From positions 1-64,000 of the forward strand of contig CANDNT010000008.1 in the NCBI GenBank assembly GCA_947387485.1: a stretch of DNA of 64,000 nt. Reading direction: 5' to 3'. This document shows positions 31,457 to 39,294 of this stretch, one piece after another; positions within the stretch are counted from its first letter, which is position 1, and each line of letters opens with the position of its first letter. Both the position numbers and the translations under genes were made by a program. The notes beneath the pieces are model-generated. The model saw only the letters and a list, made by a program, of their open reading frames with translations. It ran no database searches and had not been told where the DNA came from. The stretch is from Aquimarina rhabdastrellae (GTDB lineage: Bacteria > Bacteroidota > Bacteroidia > Flavobacteriales > Flavobacteriaceae).

Positions 31457-32566
31457 TTATTTTTGCTTAGAAATAAGCTCTTTCAAAGCCGATTTTAATA
31501 CTTCGATATCTTGCTTTAAACTCTTAATTTCGTTTTCTTGACTGATTGTATGTAGTGTAAGTTCTTCTACTTTTTCAACTAATATTGTATTGATTTGTCC
31601 TACATTCATTCCGTTAGCTACTACTTCTGCTTCAGAAGGTACGTTAGGTAAATGCTTATTTTCTTTGATATAAGCAGCTACTTCGTTTAACGGCATCAGG
31701 TTATAATCTTCAGCAAATACATAATCAGGAAATGACCCTACATTTAATACTACTCTATCTGTTGTTATTGTTCCGTCTTGTACTCTAGTTTTTTCATCTC
31801 CATTTGAATTTCTAAACGAAATTGCATCATCATTTCCTGCATTATCAGAATCTGGTTGTAAAACTAATTCTCCAGAACTTTGGTAACTAGCTCCCGAACC
31901 AACACGTACAGCTGTATTCATTTTTAAAACTCCATCTTTAACCCATCCAGTTTCGTCATTTCCACTATTTCTAAACGAAATTCTATCATCTCCATTATCA
32001 TCTACATCTGGATGTAAAATTATAGGACCCCAGCTCTGGTATTCTCCACTATCTACTCTAAGGTTTCCTTCACGAACATGAAGTTTTTCTGCTGGACTAG
32101 TTGTTCCTACTCCCACATTATCATCTATATAAAGGTTATTTTGAAATCTTGAATTTGTAGATACCGTAAAGGTATTAAAGCTCATTTCTGCAACATTCTT
32201 AACTGTTCCGTTTTGCCCTACTCTAAATTGTATGTCTTCATCACTTGCATTATTAGCATCTGCATTTGATGTTAAATTGATACCTCTATTACTTTGAAAA
32301 TTTACATGGGTTCCTACTGGGTTATAAATATTACTGCTTCCTTTTCTACCGTTAAAAATGAATGCATTATCATTCATTTCGGCAATAGTATTATCCCCTC
32401 CTATTTGGAATCTTATATATTCATGATGTCTACTATTATCGTTATTCGCTCTTATTTTTACACCATCATTTTGATTAATATCTGCTCCATAAGATTGTGC
32501 ATATGTAGAATAAGCTCCTAACATAAATGCTAGCAATCCTAAGGATTTAATCGTTTTGTTTTTCAT
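31457..32566 (-). CDS. Tail-fibre-like secreted repeat protein (paralogue 1)
   Basis: Signal peptide 1-23 (ending TYAQS). The body has short beta repeats of about 40 residues built on LRVDSGxYQSWG, a PDxDxxGDD turn and FRNSxGDE, resembling phage fibre beta-helical shafts. The C-terminal ~95 residues hold the Bacteroidota-wide module PDYVFAEDYNLMPLNEV, then HLPNVPSEAEV, followed by a coiled coil (EELTLHTISQENEIKSLKQD). This resembles the trimerisation/chaperone ends of S74-type fibres, but I see no Ser-Asp self-cleavage site. A trimeric surface fibre is the likely build. It is highly similar in its second half to the next gene upstream. Confidence 0.7.
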   Translation of the reverse strand: MKNKTIKSLGLLAFMLGAYSTYAQSYGADINQNDGVKIRANNDNSRHHEYIRFQIGGDNTIAEMNDNAFIFNGRKGSSNIYNPVGTHVNFQSNRGINLTSNADANNASDEDIQFRVGQNGTVKNVAEMSFNTFTVSTNSRFQNNLYIDDNVGVGTTSPAEKLHVREGNLRVDSGEYQSWGPIILHPDVDDNGDDRISFRNSGNDETGWVKDGVLKMNTAVRVGSGASYQSSGELVLQPDSDNAGNDDAISFRNSNGDEKTRVQDGTITTDRVVLNVGSFPDYVFAEDYNLMPLNEVAAYIKENKHLPNVPSEAEVVANGMNVGQINTILVEKVEELTLHTISQENEIKSLKQDIEVLKSALKELISKQK

Positions 32567-32611
32567 AGTTCATTGTTTTTTATTATTAGTTTATTTTAAG
32601 TGCTTTAATAC

Positions 32612-33697
32612 TTACCTATTTTTCAAGCTTTTCACTTCTTTTAGCAATTCTTTGATTAAGGTATCTTGTTGCTCTAAGTGTTGTGATAACGTTTTTATTT
32701 TATTCTCTTGATCAATCGTATGTAACGTCAATTCTTCCACTTTTTCTACTAGTATTGTATTGATTTGCCCTACACTCATTCCGTTAGCTATCACTTCTGC
32801 TTCAGATGGTACATTAGGTAAATGCTTATTTTCTTTAATGTAAGTTTCTACTTCATTCAATGGCATTAAATTGTAATCCTCTTCAAATACATAATCAGGA
32901 AATGACCCCACATTTAATACTACTCTATCTGTTGTTATTGTCCCGTCTTGTACTCTAGTTTTTTCATCTCCATTTGAATTTCTAAACGATACAAAATCAT
33001 CCCCTCCATTTCTCTCGATATCTGGTCTTAATACTAATCCTCCTGTACTGTGAATTTCGCTTCCTACACCATTTACAGTATTTAATCGTAATCGTCCATC
33101 ATGAATTCTAGCTGTTTCTACATTATCACTATTCAAGAATGTAATAACGTCATCTCCACTTTTATCAACATCTGGACGAAATACTACATGTCCCCAGCTT
33201 TGATATTGCCCACTATCTACTCTTAAATGTCCATCTTTTATATGAACACTCGTCGCTGGATTTGATATCCCTACTCCTAAACGACTGTTTGAACCACCTG
33301 AAAGACGTAATCCTCTCTCTGCATAAATTTTATTATGTCCTATGATTTCACTATTAGATGCGTTTGATCTAAGGTGCGTTAAATACATAGAATAATTAGA
33401 AGATACATGTGCATTACGATTCATGTTTATTTGAGCATTAACTTTTGTATGTTTTTCTAACACTACCTCATTATGTTTTGCTCTTACCGCAGTGATATGT
33501 CCACCTCCACCACCTGGAATACCTACATTTAACAGTATAGGCTCTTGATGATCAGATCCATCTGAGTTTGATTTAATAATGATTGCTCTTTTGTTTTGAA
33601 TGTAATGGAAGTCTTGTCCGTAAGTTGTTAAACTAAATAGCCCCATTCCCAACGCTGCTATTGCTAATTGAAGTGTTTTCTTTTTCATTTCATTCAT
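32612..33697 (-). CDS. Tail-fibre-like secreted repeat protein (paralogue 2)
   Basis: 361 residues and first gene of the minus-strand operon. A signal peptide of about 27 residues (ending TTYGQD) precedes a body with glycine- and asparagine-rich beta repeats, the same LRVDSGQYQSWG and PDVDKSGDD repeats, and FRNSNGDEKTRVQDG shared word for word with paralogue 1. The same PDYVFEEDYNLMPLNEV module and a C-terminal coiled coil (HTIDQENKIKTLSQHLEQQ) follow. The N-terminal halves differ, as expected of fibres with different tips or anchors. The ATG at 33697 or the one nine bases later could start it. The gene diverges from two Crp/Fnr regulators. Confidence 0.7.
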   Translation of the reverse strand: MNEMKKKTLQLAIAALGMGLFSLTTYGQDFHYIQNKRAIIIKSNSDGSDHQEPILLNVGIPGGGGGHITAVRAKHNEVVLEKHTKVNAQINMNRNAHVSSNYSMYLTHLRSNASNSEIIGHNKIYAERGLRLSGGSNSRLGVGISNPATSVHIKDGHLRVDSGQYQSWGHVVFRPDVDKSGDDVITFLNSDNVETARIHDGRLRLNTVNGVGSEIHSTGGLVLRPDIERNGGDDFVSFRNSNGDEKTRVQDGTITTDRVVLNVGSFPDYVFEEDYNLMPLNEVETYIKENKHLPNVPSEAEVIANGMSVGQINTILVEKVEELTLHTIDQENKIKTLSQHLEQQDTLIKELLKEVKSLKNR

Positions 33698-34426
33698 TGT
33701 TTTTTTGTTTGCTTTGTTTTTTATGCTAGCCTATGTCGCTTACTTTTTAACTTTACTTACAATAAAATTTATGTTTTTTTTAACTCTTGGTTTTATTCTT
33801 TTAACAGAAACAAGCTTTTAATAGCTTTTTTTTAATCTCTTTTTATTATGAATAAAATTGATAGTTTGATGTAGTTTTTTATTGTATTTCAAAAGCTTAT
33901 GCATAGTACTACTAAATTTGATACCAAATGTCGAACACTTTTGTTTACTACCAAGTGATTTGTATCACTATGCTGCAACAATCACAATGTGATCCACATC
34001 ACTTTTATACTTGTAACGAATGGTATTAGGCTAAATACTATCAGAATTTGGAATAAATTCGTATTTTCTTTTACGGTTTTACCACATATTTTATATGGTT
34101 TTAACTTTATGATAACATAACTCTTAACTTTTGATTAACAGCTTTTATTTTCAATATTCACATTTTCTTAACACTTTAAACACACCACACTAACTTATTA
34201 TCAAACAAATAATTACCATAAAAAAACGAATATAAAAACCTTAATACCCTAGTGTTTTAGGGGATTAATAAACCTCTTATACATTTACGGAAAAAGCGTA
34301 AAATTCAATCACTCCTCCTAATTTAAATCATAAAAAAATCAAAGATAATTATGTAAGTTTCCTGTCAGTTTTAACACAAATTGTTAACAATCAACTCTAA
34401 AAACTTATATCTAACACATACCAATC
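33698..34426. promoter_or_regulatory. 729-bp divergent control region with FNR-type palindromes
   Basis: No gene is seen. Two sites share the form GTGAT-N4-ATCAC: AGTGAT/ATCACT at 33954-33969 and TGTGAT/ATCACT at 33988-34003, centred 34 bases apart. Overlapping the second, ATCACA and TGTGAT (33981-33993) make another inverted repeat. The TGAT-N4-ATCA core is that of FNR-family boxes, and the two regulators encoded next door keep the FNR-type E-x-x-S/T-R recognition motif. The rest is A/T-rich with no clear TAnnTTTG box on either strand. Confidence 0.55.
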
Positions 34427-35044
34427 ATGCAATTCATAGATCTCTTAAAACTAGACCCCCAGTTGACAGAACTTATTAAACAACATGCTATTGAAAAAAA
34501 ATATGAATCAGGAGATATGATTATTTCTCAAGGTGCTTACAAAGATCAAACTGCTTTTATTACTAATGGATTATTAAAGGTGTTTATAGAGCAAGAAAAC
34601 AGTTCTTTATTATTATATCACCTATGTAATGAGAGTAATTGCATCGCTAGTTTCATGAATATTTTTACAAATACTCCTATCGAAGTTTCCATGCAAGCCA
34701 TACATGACTCTACATTATTATGGGTTTCTAATGCAAAAATTATAGAATGGTCTGAGCAATTTATGTGCTTAAAATTAGCTTTAATAAATTCTTATCAGAA
34801 CAATCGTTATCACTTAAGAAACGCTTTAAAAAATCTAACTATAAACACCCTTGAAGATCGTTTATATGAGTATTTAAAAACTAAATCTAGGCATTATAAA
34901 ACTAGTGATTTAAAAATACCTCATTCAGAAATTGCTATGGATCTCAACTTTTCAAGAGAAGCTATTTCTAGAGCAGTAAAACGTTTAGAAATCATCAAGA
35001 AAGTTATTCGAAAACCTCGTTCTATAGTACTGGTAAATGTTTGA
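34427..35044 (+). CDS. Crp/Fnr family transcriptional regulator (copy 1)
   Basis: 205 residues: an N-terminal cyclic-nucleotide-binding-like beta-roll (about 20-115, KKYESGDMIISQGAYKDQTAFITNGLLKVFIE), a dimer helix, and a winged helix-turn-helix near 155-200 (KIPHSEIAMDLNFSREAISRAVKRLE). The recognition helix carries E-A-I-S-R, the FNR-type E-x-x-S-R pattern that reads TGAT half-sites. No N-terminal cysteine cluster is present, so it is not an Fe-S oxygen sensor of the FNR type. The ligand is unknown. It is divergent from the surface-protein operon and is the closest candidate to bind the palindromes between them. Confidence 0.85.
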   Translation: MQFIDLLKLDPQLTELIKQHAIEKKYESGDMIISQGAYKDQTAFITNGLLKVFIEQENSSLLLYHLCNESNCIASFMNIFTNTPIEVSMQAIHDSTLLWVSNAKIIEWSEQFMCLKLALINSYQNNRYHLRNALKNLTINTLEDRLYEYLKTKSRHYKTSDLKIPHSEIAMDLNFSREAISRAVKRLEIIKKVIRKPRSIVLVNV

Positions 35045-35223
35045 TTTTTATTATATCAATTGCTTTACTTAGATTTAGACACTCATTCATTTCTATGATG
35101 TTTATATTTTATTAAGACATCGTAGAAGATTACCAAGCATTTAGCTTATTTACTAATTTAAAATCAATATTATAATTATCATTAAACCAAAAACGAAAAC
35201 TTAATAACCTGATACATTATTCA

Positions 35224-35856
35224 ATGAAACTTATCGAAAAACTACCCTTTAGACAAGAACTCATTGATCTTATTGGTCAATATGGGTCAATCAAAACTTA
35301 CCCTGCTGGAACACCTCTAGTAAATGACAGTTGTAGTGAAAAAGACAGTCTTTTTATTTTAGAAGGAGTTATTAAACTATTTATTGAACATCAAAACAGA
35401 AAAATTTTATTATATCACATAGAAGATAATGATGTATGTATCTTAAGCTATATGGATATTTTTAGCGATCATCCTGTTCAATACTCTTCTGTTGCTGTAA
35501 AAGATACTACGCTTTTATTTATCCCTAATGATAAATTATTAGAATGGTCAAAGGATTATTCTGAATTAAGAACTATTATTGTAAGTAGTTATCAAAAGAA
35601 TTATTCTTGTCTTTTAAATACTATTAAAGAGTTCATTGGACAATCTCTTGAAAGTCGTCTTTATAGTTATTTAAAATTAAAATCTATTCATGCAAAATCT
35701 TTAGAACTTAAAATTCCGCATAACGAAATTGCTATGGAATTAAACTTTTCTAGAGAAGCGATTACTAGAGCTATTAAAAAGCTTGAAGATGATCAAAAAG
35801 TAATACGCAGGCCAAGATCTATTGTTCTCTTAGAAAATCATATAGCATCTGCCTAA
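35224..35856 (+). CDS. Crp/Fnr family transcriptional regulator (copy 2)
   Basis: 210 residues and clearly a paralogue of the gene just upstream: the same order of beta-roll, dimer helix and winged helix-turn-helix, with KIPHNEIAMELNFSREAITRAIKKLE as DNA-binding end. The recognition helix has E-A-I-T-R in place of E-A-I-S-R. The sensor halves have diverged more (PAGTPLVNDSCSEKDSLFILEG), which suggests different signals for a common or overlapping set of sites. The 179-base spacer suggests its own promoter. A strong terminator follows. Confidence 0.85.
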   Translation: MKLIEKLPFRQELIDLIGQYGSIKTYPAGTPLVNDSCSEKDSLFILEGVIKLFIEHQNRKILLYHIEDNDVCILSYMDIFSDHPVQYSSVAVKDTTLLFIPNDKLLEWSKDYSELRTIIVSSYQKNYSCLLNTIKEFIGQSLESRLYSYLKLKSIHAKSLELKIPHNEIAMELNFSREAITRAIKKLEDDQKVIRRPRSIVLLENHIASA

Positions 35857-35894
35857 CCCCTTAACTTCCCCTCCCATTTCCAAAAATATTTTAC

Positions 35895-35938
35895 AAGCCC
35901 TTAGTTAAAATCAATTGGTTGAAACTACGGGCTTTTTT
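35895..35938 (+). terminator. Terminator of the second Crp/Fnr gene
   Basis: AAGCCC (35895-35900) pairs with GGGCTT, and AGTT with AACT inside, followed by TTTTTT. Confidence 0.75.
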
Positions 35939-35942
35939 AAAC

Positions 35943-35986
35943 AAAAAAGAGTAATCAAAATAATACAATTTGACTACTCTCTTTTT
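35943..35986 (-). terminator. Terminator of purC
   Basis: AGAGTAATCAAA (35948-35959) pairs with TTTGACTACTCT (35969-35980) with one mismatch. On the minus strand a T-run follows. Confidence 0.7.
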
Positions 35987-35993
35987 CTTTTCT

Positions 35994-36941
35994 TTAGGCT
36001 TTCAGAAAAGTTAAAACATTTTCTTCTATTCGCCTTTCTATATTCGATACATCTGATTTCTCAAACTTCTCTCCTGTAATATTCTCGTAAAGTTCTATAT
36101 AGCGGTCTGATACTGTCTGGATATATGCTTCATTCATTTCTGGTATTTCTTGACCTTCTTTACCTTGAAACTCATTTTGAATCAACCATTGTCTAACAAA
36201 CTCTTTGGATAATTGTTTTTGAGCTTCTCCTTTTTCCTGACGCTCTGCATATCCATCTGCATAAAAATAGCGAGAAGAATCCGGAGTATGAATTTCGTCT
36301 ATTAATACAATCTTTCCATCTTTAGTTTTCCCAAATTCATATTTGGTATCAACTAATATCAATCCTCTTTCTGCTGCTATTTCTGTTCCTCTTTGAAATA
36401 GTTTTCGTGTATAGTCTTCTAATATTAAATAATCTGCTTCTGATACAATACCATGTGTCAAGATTTCTTCTCTAGAAATATCCTCATCATGCATACCGTT
36501 ATCTGCCTTTGTAGATGGAGTTATAATAGGTTTAGGAAATTTATCATTTTCCTGTAAGCCTTCTGGCATTGCTACACCACATAACATACGTTTTCCTGCT
36601 TTGTATTCTCTAGCAGCATGTCCAGATAAATAACCACGTATAACCATTTCTACTTTAAAAGGTTCACAGCGATGACCTATAGCGACATTAGGGTCTGGAG
36701 TTGCAATTAACCAATTGGGTACCAAATCTTCTGTAGCTTTCATCATTTTCGTTGCTATTTGATTCAGTATTTGTCCTTTAAAAGGTATTCCTTTAGGCAT
36801 CACTACATCAAACGCAGATAATCGATCTGTAGCAATCATAATTAAAAGATCATCTGCTATAGCATAGACCTCTCTTACTTTTCCTTTGTATACAGATTCT
36901 TGATTTGGGAATTTGTAATTTGACTGGGTAATAGTGTTCAT
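35994..36941 (-). CDS. purC: Phosphoribosylaminoimidazole-succinocarboxamide synthase
   Basis: SAICAR synthase of purine biosynthesis: joins CAIR with aspartate using ATP, in the cytosol. Family features include the N-terminal [11 protein letters not shown] strand with its nucleotide-binding loop, [48 protein letters not shown], and the [12 protein letters not shown] motif around residue 215. At 315 residues it is of the longer class seen in Bacteroidota and eukaryotes. ATG start at 36941. Next to phoH, a common flavobacterial order. A near -7 box (TACTTTTA on the minus strand) lies shortly upstream. Confidence 0.97.
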   Translation of the reverse strand: MNTITQSNYKFPNQESVYKGKVREVYAIADDLLIMIATDRLSAFDVVMPKGIPFKGQILNQIATKMMKATEDLVPNWLIATPDPNVAIGHRCEPFKVEMVIRGYLSGHAAREYKAGKRMLCGVAMPEGLQENDKFPKPIITPSTKADNGMHDEDISREEILTHGIVSEADYLILEDYTRKLFQRGTEIAAERGLILVDTKYEFGKTKDGKIVLIDEIHTPDSSRYFYADGYAERQEKGEAQKQLSKEFVRQWLIQNEFQGKEGQEIPEMNEAYIQTVSDRYIELYENITGEKFEKSDVSNIERRIEENVLTFLKA

Positions 36942-37029
36942 TGTGTTGTGTTGTAAAAGTAGTCTCCAGTAGCTTTGATAGTATTAGTAGCTATCATTTC
37001 ACTACACTACTATCACTCATTTATTTATG

Positions 37030-37986
37030 TTAATCTCTATTTTCTATCGCTTTATAGGCTTCGATCACTTTTTTAACTAATCGATGTCGTATTACATCTT
37101 TATCATCTAAGAAAATCATTCCTATTCCTTTTACATCTTTTAAAACAAGTAATGCTTCTTTTAATCCCGAAATCACTCTACGTGGCAAATCTACTTGTCC
37201 TGGATCTCCTGTAATCATAAACTTAGCATTACGTCCCATACGTGTTAAAAACATTTTCATTTGCGCATGGGTTGTATTTTGTGCTTCGTCCAAGATTACA
37301 AACGCATTGTCTAGAGTTCTACCTCTCATAAATGCCATAGGAGCAATTTGAATAATTCCTTTTTCTATAAAACTATCCAGTTTTTCTGCTGGGATCATAT
37401 CTCGTAATGCATCGTATAGTGGCTGCATATAAGGATCTAGTTTTTCTTTCATATCTCCAGGAAGAAATCCTAAATTCTCTCCTGCTTCAACTGCTGGTCT
37501 TGTTAAAATTATTCGCTTTACTTGTTTTTCTTTTAAAGCTTTTACGGCTAATGCTACTCCAGTATATGTTTTACCTGTTCCTGCTGGACCAATAGCAAAT
37601 ACCATATCATTTTTATGCATTAACTCAACTAACTTGCGTTGATTAGGTGTTTGCGCTTTGATCAATTTCCCTCCTACTCCATGAACCAAAATCTCATCTT
37701 TGGTACTTGAAGACGCATCATAAGTAGTTTTGCTATCACTTGTTAAAATACGTTCTATAGCATTTTCATCTAATTTATTGTATTTCATAAAGTGATCTAG
37801 AACCATATTGAATCGTTTATCAAACTCTTCAAGCATTTGTTCATCGCCGTACACTTTTATTTTACTTCCGCGTGCAATTATTTTTAACTTTGGAAAATAT
37901 TTTTTGAGCAGTTGTATGTTTGTATTTTGAAGTCCAAAAAAATCTCTTGGGCTTATTTCGGTAAGTTCAATTATAAGTTCGTTCAA
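37030..37986 (-). CDS. PhoH family ATPase
   Basis: Cytosolic P-loop ATPase of the PhoH/YbeZ group, linked in other bacteria to RNA metabolism and ribosome maturation together with YbeY. Walker A GPAGTGKT is at 133-140 and the Walker B/Sensor region FVILDEAQNTTHAQMKMFLTRMG near 235; the ends ITGDPGQVDLP and an arginine-rich C-terminus are typical. The first in-frame start is TTG at 37986, which gives the family-like N-terminus NELIIELTEISPRDFF, but that TTG coincides with the end of a TACTTTTG -7 box. No ATG exists upstream before a stop. The true initiation codon is therefore uncertain. Confidence 0.92.
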   Translation of the reverse strand: MNELIIELTEISPRDFFGLQNTNIQLLKKYFPKLKIIARGSKIKVYGDEQMLEEFDKRFNMVLDHFMKYNKLDENAIERILTSDSKTTYDASSSTKDEILVHGVGGKLIKAQTPNQRKLVELMHKNDMVFAIGPAGTGKTYTGVALAVKALKEKQVKRIILTRPAVEAGENLGFLPGDMKEKLDPYMQPLYDALRDMIPAEKLDSFIEKGIIQIAPMAFMRGRTLDNAFVILDEAQNTTHAQMKMFLTRMGRNAKFMITGDPGQVDLPRRVISGLKEALLVLKDVKGIGMIFLDDKDVIRHRLVKKVIEAYKAIENRD

Positions 37987-37991
37987 AAGTA
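37984..37991 (-). promoter_or_regulatory. -7 promoter-like box overlapping the phoH start
   Basis: Minus-strand TACTTTTG fits TAnnTTTG, but its last three bases are the presumed TTG start codon of phoH. Either the box is not used or translation begins further in. Confidence 0.3.
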
Positions 37992-38106
37992 TACAAATTT
38001 TAGTATGATTTGTTTTGAGTATTAACTAAGTTTGCTCAACAAATTTACATAATTTTTAATTGCTTAACATTATAAAGATAGCAACAATTCAATTCATTTC
38101 ATATAA

Positions 38107-38946
38107 ATGTCTATAATTACCTTAACAACAGATTTTGGAACGAAAGATCATTTTGCTGCTGCTGTTAAAGGAGCCATTTATTGTGAACTCCCTGACGCTA
38201 GGGTAGTTGACATTTCTCATGAGGTTTCGCCATTTCATATTACTGAAGCGGCATACATCATCCAGAACGCTTATAAAAGTTTTCCAAAAGGAAGTATTCA
38301 TATTATAGGTATTGATAGTGAACTACATCCAGAAAACGAACATATAGCGGTTGCTCTAGATGGTCATTACTTTGTTTGTGCTAATAATGGACTCATGTCA
38401 TTGATTGCATCTGAGTATAAACCTGAAAAAATTGTTGAAATCAATTTACCTGGAAGTGTTAAGACTAATTTCCCTGTACTAGATGTTTTTGTGACTGTTG
38501 CTTGTCATATTGCTAGAGGAGGTACTTTGGAAATTATAGGAAAACAAATCCCTACTATCAAGACTATAAAAGGAATTACACCTATTGTCAATCTTGGTAA
38601 CAAACAAATTGTAGGTAGTATTATTTATATTGATAATTACGGTAATCTTATTACTAATATTACCCGTAGTTTATTTGATGAGATTCGTCAAGATCGCCCA
38701 TTTAAAATTACTGCCAGAACCGCTGTATTTGATGCTATTTATGATAGCTACAGTGGTGCTATTAATTTTGATATCGAAAAAAGTAAACGTGAAGAAGACG
38801 GAAAGAAGATTGCTGTTTTTAACTCTTCTGGTTATTTAGAATTAGCTATATATAAAAGTAATCCTAAAACTGTAGGAGGTGCTTCTAGTTTGTTTGGGTT
38901 AAGATATAGAGATACTGTAAGTATTAATTTTGAAGAAATAATATGA
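38107..38946 (+). CDS. SAM hydrolase (SAM hydroxide adenosyltransferase, DUF62 family)
   Basis: 279 residues, with the family N-terminus ITLTTDFGTKDHFAAAVKGA, the DISHEVSPFHITEAAYI motif and the NNGLMSLI segment. The C-terminal beta domain has VGSIIYIDNYGNLITNI, typical of the fluorinase/chlorinase-like superfamily. Members of this family that lack halide-specific insertions use water or hydroxide, splitting S-adenosylmethionine to adenosine and methionine. The gene overlaps the next by four bases (ATGA), so the two are translationally coupled. Confidence 0.9.
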   Translation: MSIITLTTDFGTKDHFAAAVKGAIYCELPDARVVDISHEVSPFHITEAAYIIQNAYKSFPKGSIHIIGIDSELHPENEHIAVALDGHYFVCANNGLMSLIASEYKPEKIVEINLPGSVKTNFPVLDVFVTVACHIARGGTLEIIGKQIPTIKTIKGITPIVNLGNKQIVGSIIYIDNYGNLITNITRSLFDEIRQDRPFKITARTAVFDAIYDSYSGAINFDIEKSKREEDGKKIAVFNSSGYLELAIYKSNPKTVGGASSLFGLRYRDTVSINFEEII

Positions 38947-39239
38947 TTATTAGAATCGTAAAAATGGGATTTGTTCCCGAAGAAATAGATAATTTCTTAG
39001 CTGTATTTGATGCCTCAAAAGAAAAGATTAGACATTTTGAAGGTTGTACTCATCTACAGTTATTAAGAGATGAACATCATTCTCATCAATTTTTCACTTA
39101 TAGTCACTGGAAATCTGAAGAAGCATTAAATAAGTATCGCCATTCTGCGTTATTCAAAGAAGTTTGGGCAGAGACTAAAAGTAAATTTAATCAAAAACCC
39201 GAAGCTTGGAGTGTTCATGAAGTAGTTCATGTAAAGTAA
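38943..39239 (+). CDS. Antibiotic biosynthesis monooxygenase-like protein (ABM domain)
   Basis: 98 residues forming a single ferredoxin-like ABM domain: a MIIRIVKMGFVPE strand, HFEGCTHLQLLRDE, the FFTYSHWKSEEALNKYRHSALFKEVW segment, and a C-terminal strand. Characterised relatives are quinol monooxygenases or heme-degrading enzymes, but many small ABM proteins have no known activity. Its start overlaps the stop of the SAM hydrolase gene. Confidence 0.8.
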   Translation: MIIRIVKMGFVPEEIDNFLAVFDASKEKIRHFEGCTHLQLLRDEHHSHQFFTYSHWKSEEALNKYRHSALFKEVWAETKSKFNQKPEAWSVHEVVHVK

Positions 39240-39294
39240 TTATCATTTTACTTTAACAACACTTTTTAAATTATAAGTTTTAAGATTACACACT

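Noticed and set aside
35224..35856. Fe-S oxygen-sensing FNR for the Crp/Fnr pair
   Set aside because: Neither protein has the N-terminal cysteine cluster needed for an Fe-S FNR; only the DNA-reading motif is FNR-like.
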